A stretch of 64,000 nucleotides of DNA from an uncultured Lachnospiraceae bacterium. Lineage in GTDB: Bacteria > Bacillota > Clostridia > Lachnospirales > Lachnospiraceae. Location of the stretch: NCBI GenBank assembly GCA_947178145.1, contig CAMWXE010000017.1, positions 1 through 64,000 of the forward strand, given 5' to 3'. Below are positions 50,330-59,147 of the stretch, one piece after another; position 1 is the first letter of the stretch, and every line of letters begins with the position of its first letter. The notes beneath the pieces were generated by a model that saw only the letters and a list, made by a program, of their open reading frames with translations, was not told the DNA's origin and ran no database searches. The position numbers were made by a program, and so were the translations under genes.

Positions 50330-50445
50330 TATGTGGTAAGTTTTCGTATAAATCGACTCCGTAAATCTGATGCCGCTGATAAGCTGTGCGGTCAGTATCG
50401 AAGGAATGCTTTGTTTCTGACAACTTTTAGGATGGCTTTTCATCA

Positions 50446-51516
50446 TCAATCCGCTGTTGATTCCCTGTAGATCAGACTGGTCTCTGTGTAAATTTTGCGG
50501 AAATTCAGGGATGGTTCCTTGATTCGCGACATGAGCAGGTGCACAGCGGAAAACCCCATGATCTGGCTGTGGATATGGATTGTAGTCAGTGTGGGGGAGG
50601 TCACGCGTGACTCCGGGGAATCGTCAAATCCGCACAGGTAGACATCCTGCGGTACATGGATTCCCAGCTGCTTGAATACATACATGGTATCCACAGCGGC
50701 AAAGTCGTTTGCGCAGATAAACACGTCCGGCAGTTCTTTTAGTTTCTGAATCTCATCCCGTATATATTCGCGGTATTGATCGTACCCTGGGATTTTGGCA
50801 CCTGTTTTGTTTTTAGTAAGGCAGTATTCCTCAGGGCAGGGGAGTCCGGACAGATACATGGCATTTCGGTACCCCAGAAAGCGCTCATAAAAAGACTGAC
50901 AGTGTGAGATATCGCCGATAAACCCGATTCGCTTCTTTCCCCTTCGGATCATCTCGCGCACAAAGCAGCCAATGCCTGTCTGGTTGTCCATGTAGAGGCA
51001 GTCCGACCTAAGCGGTTTATCAAGGTCTGCTACAGGTGAATCGACAAAGAGTGTGGGAGTATCGAGTTCGCAGAGCATATGACAGTAGTCCCTGTTGAAC
51101 ATCTCGATACATATGATTCCTGCTGTCCGTTCCGCATTGTAAGAGATGGGAAGGGACAGGGTTTCGATCTCATGCTCCTGGAGTCTGTGCATGGTGAAAC
51201 TGTAGCCCATGCTGGACAGTTCCCGCTGAAATTTGTCCAGCATGGTGGAGGCGAAGTGGGAGCTTCCTATAAAGTTGGAAGTAAACAGCGAAATTTCCCT
51301 TTTGTCTGTCTCGGGACAAAGATCAGTTTCGGATTTGCCAGAATTGTAGATATTTATATAGGAAAATTGTTTATATCCCATTTCAATTGCTTTTTTCAAA
51401 ACACGCTCCCTGGTAGCATCTGCGAGCAGACCAGTATTGTTGATTGCTTTGGATACAGTGTTGCGGGAGACGCCCAGTTCATCCGCAATATCCTGAATGG
51501 TGACACGGTCAGCCAT
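50446..51516 (-). CDS. LacI family regulator of the fructan locus
   Basis: A 356-residue LacI/GalR regulator: helix-turn-helix VTIQDIADELGVSRNTVSKAINNTG, an elongated linker (CPETDKREISLFTSNFIGSSHF) and the sugar-sensing domain ending TLTTIHIHSQIMGFSAVHLLMSRI. The start at 51516 has GAAAGGA about 13 bases upstream; an ATG at 51528 adds four residues but abuts that site. It probably controls the neighbouring sugar transport and GH32 genes. Its promoter is duplicated in front of the yesL operon. Confidence 0.88.
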   Translation of the reverse strand: MADRVTIQDIADELGVSRNTVSKAINNTGLLADATRERVLKKAIEMGYKQFSYINIYNSGKSETDLCPETDKREISLFTSNFIGSSHFASTMLDKFQRELSSMGYSFTMHRLQEHEIETLSLPISYNAERTAGIICIEMFNRDYCHMLCELDTPTLFVDSPVADLDKPLRSDCLYMDNQTGIGCFVREMIRRGKKRIGFIGDISHCQSFYERFLGYRNAMYLSGLPCPEEYCLTKNKTGAKIPGYDQYREYIRDEIQKLKELPDVFICANDFAAVDTMYVFKQLGIHVPQDVYLCGFDDSPESRVTSPTLTTIHIHSQIMGFSAVHLLMSRIKEPSLNFRKIYTETSLIYRESTAD

Positions 51517-51622
51517 GGAAGACCACATCCTTTCTGATTTTAAAGTCTTTCAATCTCTTTTTCAGATGCTTTTCTATTTCACATCTGACTGATTGTACGG
51601 GAATTTATGCAAGTCTGATATT

Positions 51623-51651
51623 ATTATATTGTAAAAAAATAAAAGTGTCAA
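51623..51651 (-). promoter_or_regulatory. Promoter of the lacI gene (minus strand)
   Basis: On the minus strand TTGACA (51646-51651), a 17-base AT spacer (CTTTTATTTTTTTACAA) and TATAAT (51623-51628): a perfect consensus promoter. Confidence 0.85.
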
Positions 51652-51680
51652 TGAGCTGTCCCTTTCTGAATATTCCTATA

Positions 51681-51820
51681 GTTACAGTTCAGCCTTCGGC
51701 TTCCTGTTACAGGCATCAAGCTATGCAGAAACCGCTTCGCGGTTGGCTTGATGCATCTCAACCACTATGCTTTCTCACGGACTTCGCAGCGTAGTGCGAA
51801 GTCCTAGGCTGAACTGTAAC
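51681..51820. mobile_element. 140-bp GTTAC-family MITE with 8-base duplication
   Basis: GTTACAGTTCAGCC and its inverse GGCTGAACTGTAAC form the ends. TTCCTATA (51673-51680) and TTCCTATT (51821-51828) look like an 8-base target duplication with one difference. Inside are two hairpins (GCATCAAG/CTTGATGC and GGACTTCGC/GCGAAGTCC) and no ORF. It sits directly after the stop codon of the gene at 51824. Confidence 0.75.
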
Positions 51821-51823
51821 TTC

Positions 51824-52540
51824 CTATTTATATAAGTATTTCAGATATTCCACAGCGATGTCTGTGCGTGGGGAATTTGCAATGATGCCGAAGTAGACAG
51901 GTTCGCCAAATCCGGCGCTTTCGATCAGCCTTGTCTGCGACAGATCAATGCCGTAATTGTGTTCTTCGGTCACCGCGTGGTATGAAGCGGATGCATCAAA
52001 TATCAGTTCTTCCTGATTGTCTTCCAGGATGGCAATGTTGACAGCGAGATCCTGCTTAATGGCACCATATAAGCCGGGGTCTGTCCGATTAAGCAGTTCC
52101 TCGAGATCATACAGGTAACCGTTCTGGGAAAACGCGTCAAACGCCTCCTTGTTCATAAGGACGACATCGAGCAGTTCTCCGTCAATCGTGGCGAGAATTT
52201 TCATGCGCGATGCATAGGTGTACTGGTGATATTCGTTCAGTTCGTCATCAGTCAGATACAGTCCGGTGTACAGCTCAATTTTGTACGTTGACGGATTCAG
52301 GTTCGTGAAATCGAGAAAATCCCCGCAGAGTCCTTCTGTCAGCGTTTCCCCGGCATTCACATTGACAAGTGCGGTGTACAGGATGCGTTCTTTATAAGTA
52401 AAGTGATTGTATAAGTTATAGGTGAGGATATACAGCAGGATGACAAGGACTGCCAGCGGAAGCTTGTAATAATCCCAGATATACTGTATTTTTGTCCTGC
52501 CTTTGAGTGTTTTGAGGTTTTCATTATGGATTGTTTTCAT
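51824..52540 (-). CDS. Single-pass membrane protein with external domain
   Basis: A 238-residue protein with a short basic N-terminus, one helix (LPLAVLVILLYILTYNLY) and a 180-residue outside domain (ERILYTALVNVNAGETLTEG, LYDLEELLNRTD, then SPRTDIAVEYLKYLYK). The outside part has features reminiscent of extracellular solute-binding proteins (YLYDLEELL, DIAVEYLKYL) but is much shorter. It overlaps the yesL gene by 17 bases and lies in the oligosaccharide locus, so it may assist the transporter. The function is unknown. Confidence 0.7.
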   Translation of the reverse strand: MKTIHNENLKTLKGRTKIQYIWDYYKLPLAVLVILLYILTYNLYNHFTYKERILYTALVNVNAGETLTEGLCGDFLDFTNLNPSTYKIELYTGLYLTDDELNEYHQYTYASRMKILATIDGELLDVVLMNKEAFDAFSQNGYLYDLEELLNRTDPGLYGAIKQDLAVNIAILEDNQEELIFDASASYHAVTEEHNYGIDLSQTRLIESAGFGEPVYFGIIANSPRTDIAVEYLKYLYK

Positions 52541-53204
52541 AAGGGCCCGCTTTCATTGATTCATCGGCTTCATTGGTGCTGGCGGTTTCTTCCTGTTTTT
52601 CCTGACAGAGCAGCAGGATGTTGGAGAGCAGATAGGAACACAGCAGTGCGCATAGTCCTTCGCCAAAGATAACAATAGGTGTGAAGACATTGATGACAAC
52701 ATATGCCATCACAAAATAAATCACAGCCATGACCGCCGTGCAGAGCAGGAAACGCATACCGAGCATGATCGAATTTTTGAACATTGCCCCGATGGTGTTG
52801 TCAAACCGGGCGAGCAGTGGAAATATGTACATCAGTATGATGGCATATGCGGCAACCGCAATGAGAAAGACTGCTGTAGCGATGGTCCAGAAGGCGTTCT
52901 CAAAGCGCATGTGGTAAAAGATATAGCCGTCAAATCCAAGAACGATTCCCGCGGCGAGAAGAATGAGCCAGATGATGGTGCTCTGTCTGAAATTCGCTCT
53001 AAATGAATGGAAAAATGCTTTGGTCAGGCTGCCTTCCTCGTTCCTGGCAACCTTTAAGGTCACATAGAACAGTGCGGTAGTGGAAGCGCCAACTGTGACA
53101 ATGGGCAGGCAGCAGACCAGCCACAGAATGTTCAGGCAGGCACTGTAGGTGATTTTGGTAATAAAGTTCATGACTGGTCCTTCGATACGAAATACATCAC
53201 GCAT
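52524..53204 (-). CDS. YesL family (DUF624) membrane protein
   Basis: A 226-residue protein with five to six helices and the YesL signature (NILWLVCCLPIVTVGASTTALFYVTLKVARNEEGSLTKAFFHSFRANFRQS). The family is regularly encoded with LplB/LplC-type sugar importers and hydrolases, as here, but has no proven function. AGGGAGAA precedes the start. It is transcribed away from the transporter from a promoter at 53339-53367. Confidence 0.88.
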   Translation of the reverse strand: MRDVFRIEGPVMNFITKITYSACLNILWLVCCLPIVTVGASTTALFYVTLKVARNEEGSLTKAFFHSFRANFRQSTIIWLILLAAGIVLGFDGYIFYHMRFENAFWTIATAVFLIAVAAYAIILMYIFPLLARFDNTIGAMFKNSIMLGMRFLLCTAVMAVIYFVMAYVVINVFTPIVIFGEGLCALLCSYLLSNILLLCQEKQEETASTNEADESMKAGPYENNP

Positions 53205-53261
53205 AAAAAGTTCTCCCTTCTTAATTAATGTTGCTTCTTCTATAGGTTTTTAAGGTTAAGG

Positions 53262-53320
53262 TGAAGTGGGTGATTCCTGATAAAATTGGAGGTAAACAGC
53301 GGGATCTCTTTCCTGTCTGT
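53262..53320 (-). pseudogene. Remnant of a duplicated lacI gene
   Basis: On the minus strand this stretch reads KEIPLFTSNFIRNH, matching REISLFTSNFIGSSH of the LacI protein at 50446-51516, with matching DNA (51265-51310). It lies between the yesL start and a promoter that also matches the lacI promoter, so both are leftovers of one duplication followed by deletion. Confidence 0.7.
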
Positions 53321-53338
53321 CTCTTTTTATATTCTGTT

Positions 53339-53367
53339 ATTATAATGTAAAAAAATAAATGTGTCAA
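53339..53367 (-). promoter_or_regulatory. Promoter of the yesL operon (minus strand)
   Basis: TTGACA (53362-53367), a 17-base spacer (CATTTATTTTTTTACAT) and TATAAT (53339-53344), nearly identical to the lacI promoter at 51623-51651. Confidence 0.85.
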
Positions 53368-53668
53368 ATGTAAAATATTATAAAAAAATTTGTGCAATTT
53401 TTAATGTTACAGCTCGATTTTTGCGTGAGAAAACCTTTAGATGAAAAAAATCAGCAGGGCATGGCGGCGTTGTCTGCCGGGTTAGAACGATTCAATATAG
53501 GACAAGTTAATGACAAACGGATTTTGAAACATCGGAGTTGAAAAGGTATTGGTTCATTTGTATTGTAATGTAAAATATAGATATGTCAAATGTGAAAGTT
53601 AGCTATAAAGGCATTTTTCTGAAAAAAGGTTTGAAACAGGCTACAAAAATAGGCAGATAGGACACCAA

Positions 53669-53742
53669 ATGTAAAAAAACAAAAAAGAATCGAACAAAAA
53701 TGTAAAAATACTATTGACCAAATGTAAAAATTATGGTAATTT
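53669..53742 (+). promoter_or_regulatory. Transporter promoter with ATGTAAAAAT repeats
   Basis: TTGACC (53714-53719), 17 bases and TAATTT (53737-53742) form the likely promoter of the transporter operon. ATGTAAAAAT occurs at 53700-53709 and 53722-53731 (22 bases apart), ATGTAAAAAA at 53669, and an inverse copy at 53765-53774. The same word lies in the spacers of the yesL and lacI promoters, suggesting a shared regulator. The rest of 53368-53668 is AT-rich and gene-free. Confidence 0.6.
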
Positions 53743-53848
53743 GTATTTACAGAGTTAAATCGCGATTTTTACAAATGCACAAAAGAACAAATGTAACTTT
53801 TCATGAAAAACTGAAAACAAAGAAAACAAAAAAGAAAGGAGCAAAACG

Positions 53849-54787
53849 ATGGACAAAACAAAAACTGTTACTGCAAACCAGAAAAATGTCGGCCTGCACA
53901 ACTCGCTTGTCTATGTTGTCCAGCACTGGCAGCTGTATGTATTCTTCCTGCTCCCGGCGCTCGCGCTGACGATTATCTTCCGGTACATTCCCATGGGAGG
54001 AATCCTGATCGCCTTTGAGAAGTACAATCCGATCAAAGGTATTTTGGGAAGTGAGTGGGTAGGATTCCGGCATTTCCAGCGTTTTCTGTCATCGCCCGAT
54101 TTCCTGAGCTATCTGGGAAATACCATTAAACTGAGTGTATTTGGTATGCTATGGGGATTTCCGGTTCCAATCCTTCTGGCATTTCTGCTGAACAGGATTG
54201 AGCGCAAAGGCGTGAAGAAGAAAATCCAGCTGGCGCTCTACATGCCAAACTTTATTTCCGTTATCGTACTCTGCGGTATCGTCAGGATTTTCCTGTCAGT
54301 CACAGGTCCGGTCAATCTGCTGCTCGGTACACAGATTAACTTCATGACCATGCCACAGGCATGGCGCACCATTTATATTGCCAGCGGTATCTGGCAGGGC
54401 GCAGGCTGGGGGTCTATCATTTATACAGCGGCACTGTCAAACGCAAGCACCGAACTAAAAGAGGCTGCAGTGATTGACGGGGCAAATATCTTCCAGCAGA
54501 TTAAGGCAGTGGAATGGCCTGCCATCAAGAGCACGGTAGTTATCCAGTTTATTATGCAGGCCGGTAACATCATGAGCGTCGGATTTGAGAAAGCCTATGC
54601 ACTGCAGACCGATTTGAACCTTGCATCTTCAGAAATCATCGCGACCTATGTATATAAGAAAGGTCTTATCAGCGGTGATTACAGCTTTTCGACCGCAGTG
54701 GGATTATTTAACACAGTCATTAATGTGATTCTGTTGGTTGCGGTGAACAAGATTGTTGCAAAAATGAATGACGGTCAGGGGATATAG
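53849..54787 (+). CDS. Oligosaccharide ABC permease, LplB type
   Basis: A 312-residue membrane permease of the MalF/LplB group: six helices, the RYIPMGGILIAFEKYNPIKGILGSEWVGF start region and the ATPase-coupling loop ELKEAAVIDGANIFQQIKAVEWPAI. AAAGGAGC precedes the ATG. First gene of the transporter operon; no dedicated ATPase gene is present, so a shared MsmX-like ATPase elsewhere is expected, as usual for these systems. Confidence 0.93.
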   Translation: MDKTKTVTANQKNVGLHNSLVYVVQHWQLYVFFLLPALALTIIFRYIPMGGILIAFEKYNPIKGILGSEWVGFRHFQRFLSSPDFLSYLGNTIKLSVFGMLWGFPVPILLAFLLNRIERKGVKKKIQLALYMPNFISVIVLCGIVRIFLSVTGPVNLLLGTQINFMTMPQAWRTIYIASGIWQGAGWGSIIYTAALSNASTELKEAAVIDGANIFQQIKAVEWPAIKSTVVIQFIMQAGNIMSVGFEKAYALQTDLNLASSEIIATYVYKKGLISGDYSFSTAVGLFNTVINVILLVAVNKIVAKMNDGQGI

Positions 54788-54830
54788 CGTGAGAAAACAA
54801 TATGCGAAAATTGGAAGAATGGAGGTATAT

Positions 54831-55730
54831 ATGAAAAAGAAGAGTAAATTTGCCAGATATTCTTTGCAGGATAAGGCATTGTTGACAGTAGGTTACATAT
54901 TGCTTGGATTGTTTGTCATTGCGATCATTGTTCCCATGATTTATATTATTGTGGCATCATTCATTGATCCTGTTACTCTGCAGAACAAGGGTATTACCTT
55001 TGATTTCAGCAAATGGACACTGACAGCATATGAGCGTGTCATGACCAATAAGCAAATATGGGTTGGTTTTAAAAATGCAGTCGTTTATTCCGTGGTATTT
55101 ACTTTTGTTTCGGTTCTGGTTACCATGCTGGCGGCCTATCCTATGTCGAGGTCGGATTTCAGAGGAAAGAAGTTCTTTAACGTTCTCTTCGTGATCACCA
55201 TGTTCTTTGGGGGCGGTCTGATACCGACTTACCTGTTGATTAGCAATATGGGGCTGAAAAACAGTATGTGGGCGATTATCCTTCCGGGAGCGTTCAGCGT
55301 CTGGAATATGATTATCGCAAGAACTTATTATCAGGGAATTCCGGGAGAACTCAGGGAAGCTGCTGATGTGGACGGTGCAAATGAGCTGACCTTTTTTTTC
55401 AGGATTCTGCTTCCGGTATGTATGCCCATCATTGCGACACTGTCCCTGTGGCAGTTTGTAGGTATGTGGAACAGCTACTTTGACGCAATGATATATCTGG
55501 ATGAAGCTTCGAAACAGCCTCTGCAGCTGGTACTCCGCGCAATATTGATTCAGAGTAAGCCTGACGAGGGAATGATTTCAGATATGCAGAGTACCGCAGA
55601 GCGCGCACAGCTCAGTGAGCTGCTCAAATATGCAACCATTATCATTTCGAGCCTTCCGCTGCTTGTCATGTATCCTTTCTTCCAGAAATACTTTGACAGC
55701 GGAGTTATGGCAGGTTCTGTAAAGGGTTAA
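54831..55730 (+). CDS. Oligosaccharide ABC permease, LplC type
   Basis: A 299-residue MalG/LplC-type permease with six helices and the coupling loop GELREAADVDGANELTFFFRILLPVCMP. GGAGG lies 6 bases before the ATG at 54831. Forms the transmembrane heterodimer with the preceding permease. Confidence 0.93.
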   Translation: MKKKSKFARYSLQDKALLTVGYILLGLFVIAIIVPMIYIIVASFIDPVTLQNKGITFDFSKWTLTAYERVMTNKQIWVGFKNAVVYSVVFTFVSVLVTMLAAYPMSRSDFRGKKFFNVLFVITMFFGGGLIPTYLLISNMGLKNSMWAIILPGAFSVWNMIIARTYYQGIPGELREAADVDGANELTFFFRILLPVCMPIIATLSLWQFVGMWNSYFDAMIYLDEASKQPLQLVLRAILIQSKPDEGMISDMQSTAERAQLSELLKYATIIISSLPLLVMYPFFQKYFDSGVMAGSVKG

Positions 55731-55789
55731 TGAGGAACTGGGAATATGAAACTGAATAGATAACAGATTAAAAGAAAAGGAGAGCAATT

Positions 55790-57463
55790 ATGAAGAATAA
55801 GTTAGCAAAACGGGCAGTGGTTCTTGCACTGGCAGCAAGTATGCTGGTTTCCATGGCAGCATGCGGCGGAAACAAGTCTGATAATACATTAAATACCGGG
55901 GAAATGCAGGAAGTAGATCTGGCGGAACTTCAATTCCCGCTGGCAGAGAAAGCAACGCTGACCGGAATGACGCAGTATCCGGCGAATACGGAATCGAACC
56001 CAAACAACCGTACTATTTTCAAGCGCCTGCAGGAAAAGACCAATGTGGAGATTGAATGGAAGGCGATTCAGGGAGATCAGTGGGGTGAAAAAATCACACT
56101 GGCAATGGCAGACACAGGCACATTGACAGACTTCATTTTTTCCGCAGGTTTTGGCGATAATGATTTGCTGCGTTACGCTGACCAGGGAGTCATTATTCCG
56201 TTAGAGGACTATATTGATGCTTACATGCCCAATCTGAAAGGTGTATTTGACAAGTTTCCTGAATACAGGAAAATGAGCACAGATGTGAATGGGCATATCT
56301 GGGCGCTCCCATGGATTGAGCAGCTTGGTTCTGAGAAGACAGCGATTCAGACTGTGAGTGAGATGAGTTTTATCAACAAGAAGTGGCTTGATTTTCTTGG
56401 ATTGGAGATTCCGACAACTGTTGACGAGTTTGAGCAGACATTAATCGCTTTCCGCGATCATGCTTCTGAACTTCAGGCAGAATTTGGAATTGACGGAAGT
56501 ATCATTCCGATGTCATGTATCGTAAATGATGGAAGTCAGGATATGGCGCTTTTAATCAATGGATTTGGCGAAGGCTATGGAGATAACGATCAAGGCAGGC
56601 ATATTGCGGTTACGGATGATAAGAAGGTAATCTGCACAGCCACACAGGAGGGCTTTAAGGATGGTATCGCATGGCTGCACAAGCTGTATGAAGAAGGCCT
56701 GATTGACCCGGAAGCATTTACGCAGGAGTGGTCTACCTATGTGTCAAAGGGCAAATCCGGCCGTTACGGTGTATGTTTTAGCTGGGATGATGCCAATGTT
56801 ATAGATGATTTTGCCGGCTGGGTTCCGCTTCCAGCACTGACTGCGGATGTCAGAAACATCACTCCGGAGAACGGTTCCTATACCGGTGGTTATGACCGCG
56901 GACGCTGTGTTGTGACAGCTGTGGCAAAGAATCCCGCGCTTGTATGCGCATGGCTCGATCAGATGTATGACCCGTTCCAGTCGCCGCAGAATAACTGGGG
57001 TACATACGGTGAAGATGATGATTTTGATATCTTCGTGCTTGGAACAAATGCAAATGGTGATGAGATGCTCCAGCATGCGCCGCTTGGAGACGCTTCTCCT
57101 GTAGAAGTCAGGGAGGCTGAGAGTGTAAATGGACCGCTGGCTGTACTGGATGAATACTATGGTGTCTATGTTACCTGCCCGGATGATGCCCAGTACCGTC
57201 TGGACTGGATTAAGGATTACTATACGCCGGATATGAACACCAAATATGTCTATCCGAATGTGTTTATGAGCCAGGAGGATACTGAGGAACTTTCCAACCT
57301 GCAGACCGATATCACAAAGACAATCAATGCAAAGAGATCTGACTGGATTATGAACGGCTTTACGGATGCGGACTGGGACGAGTATATTAAGAGTCTTGAT
57401 GCATACGGCCTTGAGGATATGCTTGCTATTTTCCAGAAGTATCTTGATGCATATTATGAGTAA
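55790..57463 (+). CDS. Extracellular sugar-binding lipoprotein
   Basis: A 557-residue binding protein of the large LplA/YtcQ type. The signal peptide ends in lipobox MAAC (Cys25) followed by GGNKSDN. Typical segments: NRTIFKRLQEKTNVEIEWKAI, TLAMADTGTLTDFIFSAG, YMPNLKGVFDKFPEYRKMSTDVNGHIWALPW and INKKWLDFLGLEIPTTVDEF. It captures oligosaccharides, here probably fructo-oligosaccharides judging from the GH32 genes. Preceded by AAAGGAGAGC and followed by a terminator. Confidence 0.93.
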   Translation: MKNKLAKRAVVLALAASMLVSMAACGGNKSDNTLNTGEMQEVDLAELQFPLAEKATLTGMTQYPANTESNPNNRTIFKRLQEKTNVEIEWKAIQGDQWGEKITLAMADTGTLTDFIFSAGFGDNDLLRYADQGVIIPLEDYIDAYMPNLKGVFDKFPEYRKMSTDVNGHIWALPWIEQLGSEKTAIQTVSEMSFINKKWLDFLGLEIPTTVDEFEQTLIAFRDHASELQAEFGIDGSIIPMSCIVNDGSQDMALLINGFGEGYGDNDQGRHIAVTDDKKVICTATQEGFKDGIAWLHKLYEEGLIDPEAFTQEWSTYVSKGKSGRYGVCFSWDDANVIDDFAGWVPLPALTADVRNITPENGSYTGGYDRGRCVVTAVAKNPALVCAWLDQMYDPFQSPQNNWGTYGEDDDFDIFVLGTNANGDEMLQHAPLGDASPVEVREAESVNGPLAVLDEYYGVYVTCPDDAQYRLDWIKDYYTPDMNTKYVYPNVFMSQEDTEELSNLQTDITKTINAKRSDWIMNGFTDADWDEYIKSLDAYGLEDMLAIFQKYLDAYYE

Positions 57464-57486
57464 AATCAAATAATGCTGCAGTCTGA

Positions 57487-57518
57487 AAAGAGCTGGCTGA
57501 AAAGGGCCGGCTCTTTTT
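57487..57518 (+). terminator. Terminator between binding protein and GH32 gene
   Basis: AGAGCTGGC (57489-57497) pairs with GCCGGCTCT (57506-57514) including a G-T pair, followed by five T. It likely lowers expression of the enzymes relative to the transporter, since no strong promoter is seen after it. Confidence 0.8.
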
Positions 57519-57562
57519 GGAAAAACAAATACTATAATTGAAAGGTAAATTGGTGATTGGTT

Positions 57563-59053
57563 ATGAGCAGCCAGACATTGCGGGAAGCGCGCAAGTACGA
57601 AGAAGCTTCAGAAAAAATGATACCTTCCGACCACAGACCATCATTTCACTTGTCTGTGCGTACCGGTTGGATGAATGATCCAAATGGTTTTTCTTATTAC
57701 AAGGGAAGATACCATATGTTTTATCAGTATTATCCCTATGATTCGCACTGGGATTCGATGCACTGGGGGCATGCGGTGAGTGACGACCTGCTGCACTGGG
57801 AGTACCTGCCGGCGGCACTGGCGCCGGACGAGTCGTATGACAGGGACGGGTGCTTTTCGGGAAACGCAATGACACTGCCTGATGGCCGGCAGCTGTTGAT
57901 GTATACCGGCGTAGTACAGGAGCGGCAGAAAAATGAGGCAGTCATTGACTGGCAGAACCAGTGTATCGCAGTGGGTGACGGCGTGGATTACGAGAAATAT
58001 GAGAACAATCCCGTGATTGATGCAGGAGATCTGCCAGAGGGATTCAGCAGACAGGATTTCCGTGATCCGAAACTGTGGCGAAAATCCGATGGAACTTACC
58101 GCTGTATCGTTGGGAACAGGCCTGCTGACGGAAGCGGACAGATTCTGCTGTTTTCCAGTCCTGACTGTTTCTCATGGAAATATGAAAAGGTGTTTGCGGC
58201 CAACAACAACCGCTTTGGGCTCATGTGGGAATGTCCGGATTTTTTCATGCTTGACGGCAGTGCAGTACTGCTTGTCAGTCCGCAGGATATGCTTCCTGTC
58301 GGGTTTGAGTACCATAACGGAAACGGGACACTCTGCCTGATCGGCGATTATGATGAAAAGACAGACACGTTCACGGAACAGCATAATCAGTCGATTGATT
58401 ATGGTATTGATTTCTATGCACCTCAGACAGTGCTGACGCCGGACGGACGCCGCATTATGATCGGGTGGATGCAGAACTGGGACACCTGCAATTTCCGGTC
58501 GCAGAATGTGTCATGGTATGGGCAGATGAGTCTTCCGAGGGAGCTGCATGTCAGGAACGGAAGGTTGTACCAGACCCCGATACGGGAACTGGATCAGATG
58601 CGGCGCAGCCAGGTGGAGTACCACAATGTGCTGGTCTCTGAACAGATTTGCCTGGAGGGAATCCGCGGCCGGAGGGTGGACATGGAGCTGGCAATCAGGC
58701 CGGAGGAAGGGCAGGAAGTCTATCATGAGTTTCTGCTGAATTTTGCGCAGAATGATAAATGCCATACAACACTCAGCTTTCACACCAGAAATTCGATTCT
58801 GAAGATTGACAGAAAGTTTTCCGGTTCGAGGAGGGCGATTATACACCAGAGAAGAAGTCTTGTCAACAGCGAAAACGGCGAGTTGAAGCTCAGGGTAATC
58901 TTAGACCGTTTTAGTGCGGAGATATTTGTCAATGATGGAGAACAGGTGATGACGGCGACCATTTATACGGAGCAGGAGGCAGACGGCATTTCCTTCTCGG
59001 CGGACGGTGCTGTACGGATGAATATTACCAAGTATGAGCTGGCGGATCAGTGA
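57563..59053 (+). CDS. GH32 beta-fructofuranosidase (intracellular)
   Basis: A 496-residue glycoside hydrolase family 32 enzyme without signal peptide. Catalytic motifs are complete: nucleophile D39 in WMNDPNG, stabiliser D168 in FRDPK and acid/base E223 in WECPD. A C-terminal beta-sandwich follows (LRVILDRFSAEIFVNDGEQVMTATIYT). It would cleave imported sucrose, kestose or short fructans, possibly phosphorylated, though the transporter is ABC-type so unphosphorylated substrates are likely. The ATG at 57563 has only a weak ribosome site. Confidence 0.93.
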   Translation: MSSQTLREARKYEEASEKMIPSDHRPSFHLSVRTGWMNDPNGFSYYKGRYHMFYQYYPYDSHWDSMHWGHAVSDDLLHWEYLPAALAPDESYDRDGCFSGNAMTLPDGRQLLMYTGVVQERQKNEAVIDWQNQCIAVGDGVDYEKYENNPVIDAGDLPEGFSRQDFRDPKLWRKSDGTYRCIVGNRPADGSGQILLFSSPDCFSWKYEKVFAANNNRFGLMWECPDFFMLDGSAVLLVSPQDMLPVGFEYHNGNGTLCLIGDYDEKTDTFTEQHNQSIDYGIDFYAPQTVLTPDGRRIMIGWMQNWDTCNFRSQNVSWYGQMSLPRELHVRNGRLYQTPIRELDQMRRSQVEYHNVLVSEQICLEGIRGRRVDMELAIRPEEGQEVYHEFLLNFAQNDKCHTTLSFHTRNSILKIDRKFSGSRRAIIHQRRSLVNSENGELKLRVILDRFSAEIFVNDGEQVMTATIYTEQEADGISFSADGAVRMNITKYELADQ

Positions 59054-59147
59054 CGTGCGGACATCATGCGGCGTCAGATGTGGCTGTAATATTATAAATT
59101 GCACGGCGGCAGTATAGAAAGTGGCTGATCAAATGGAGGGTGTAGGA

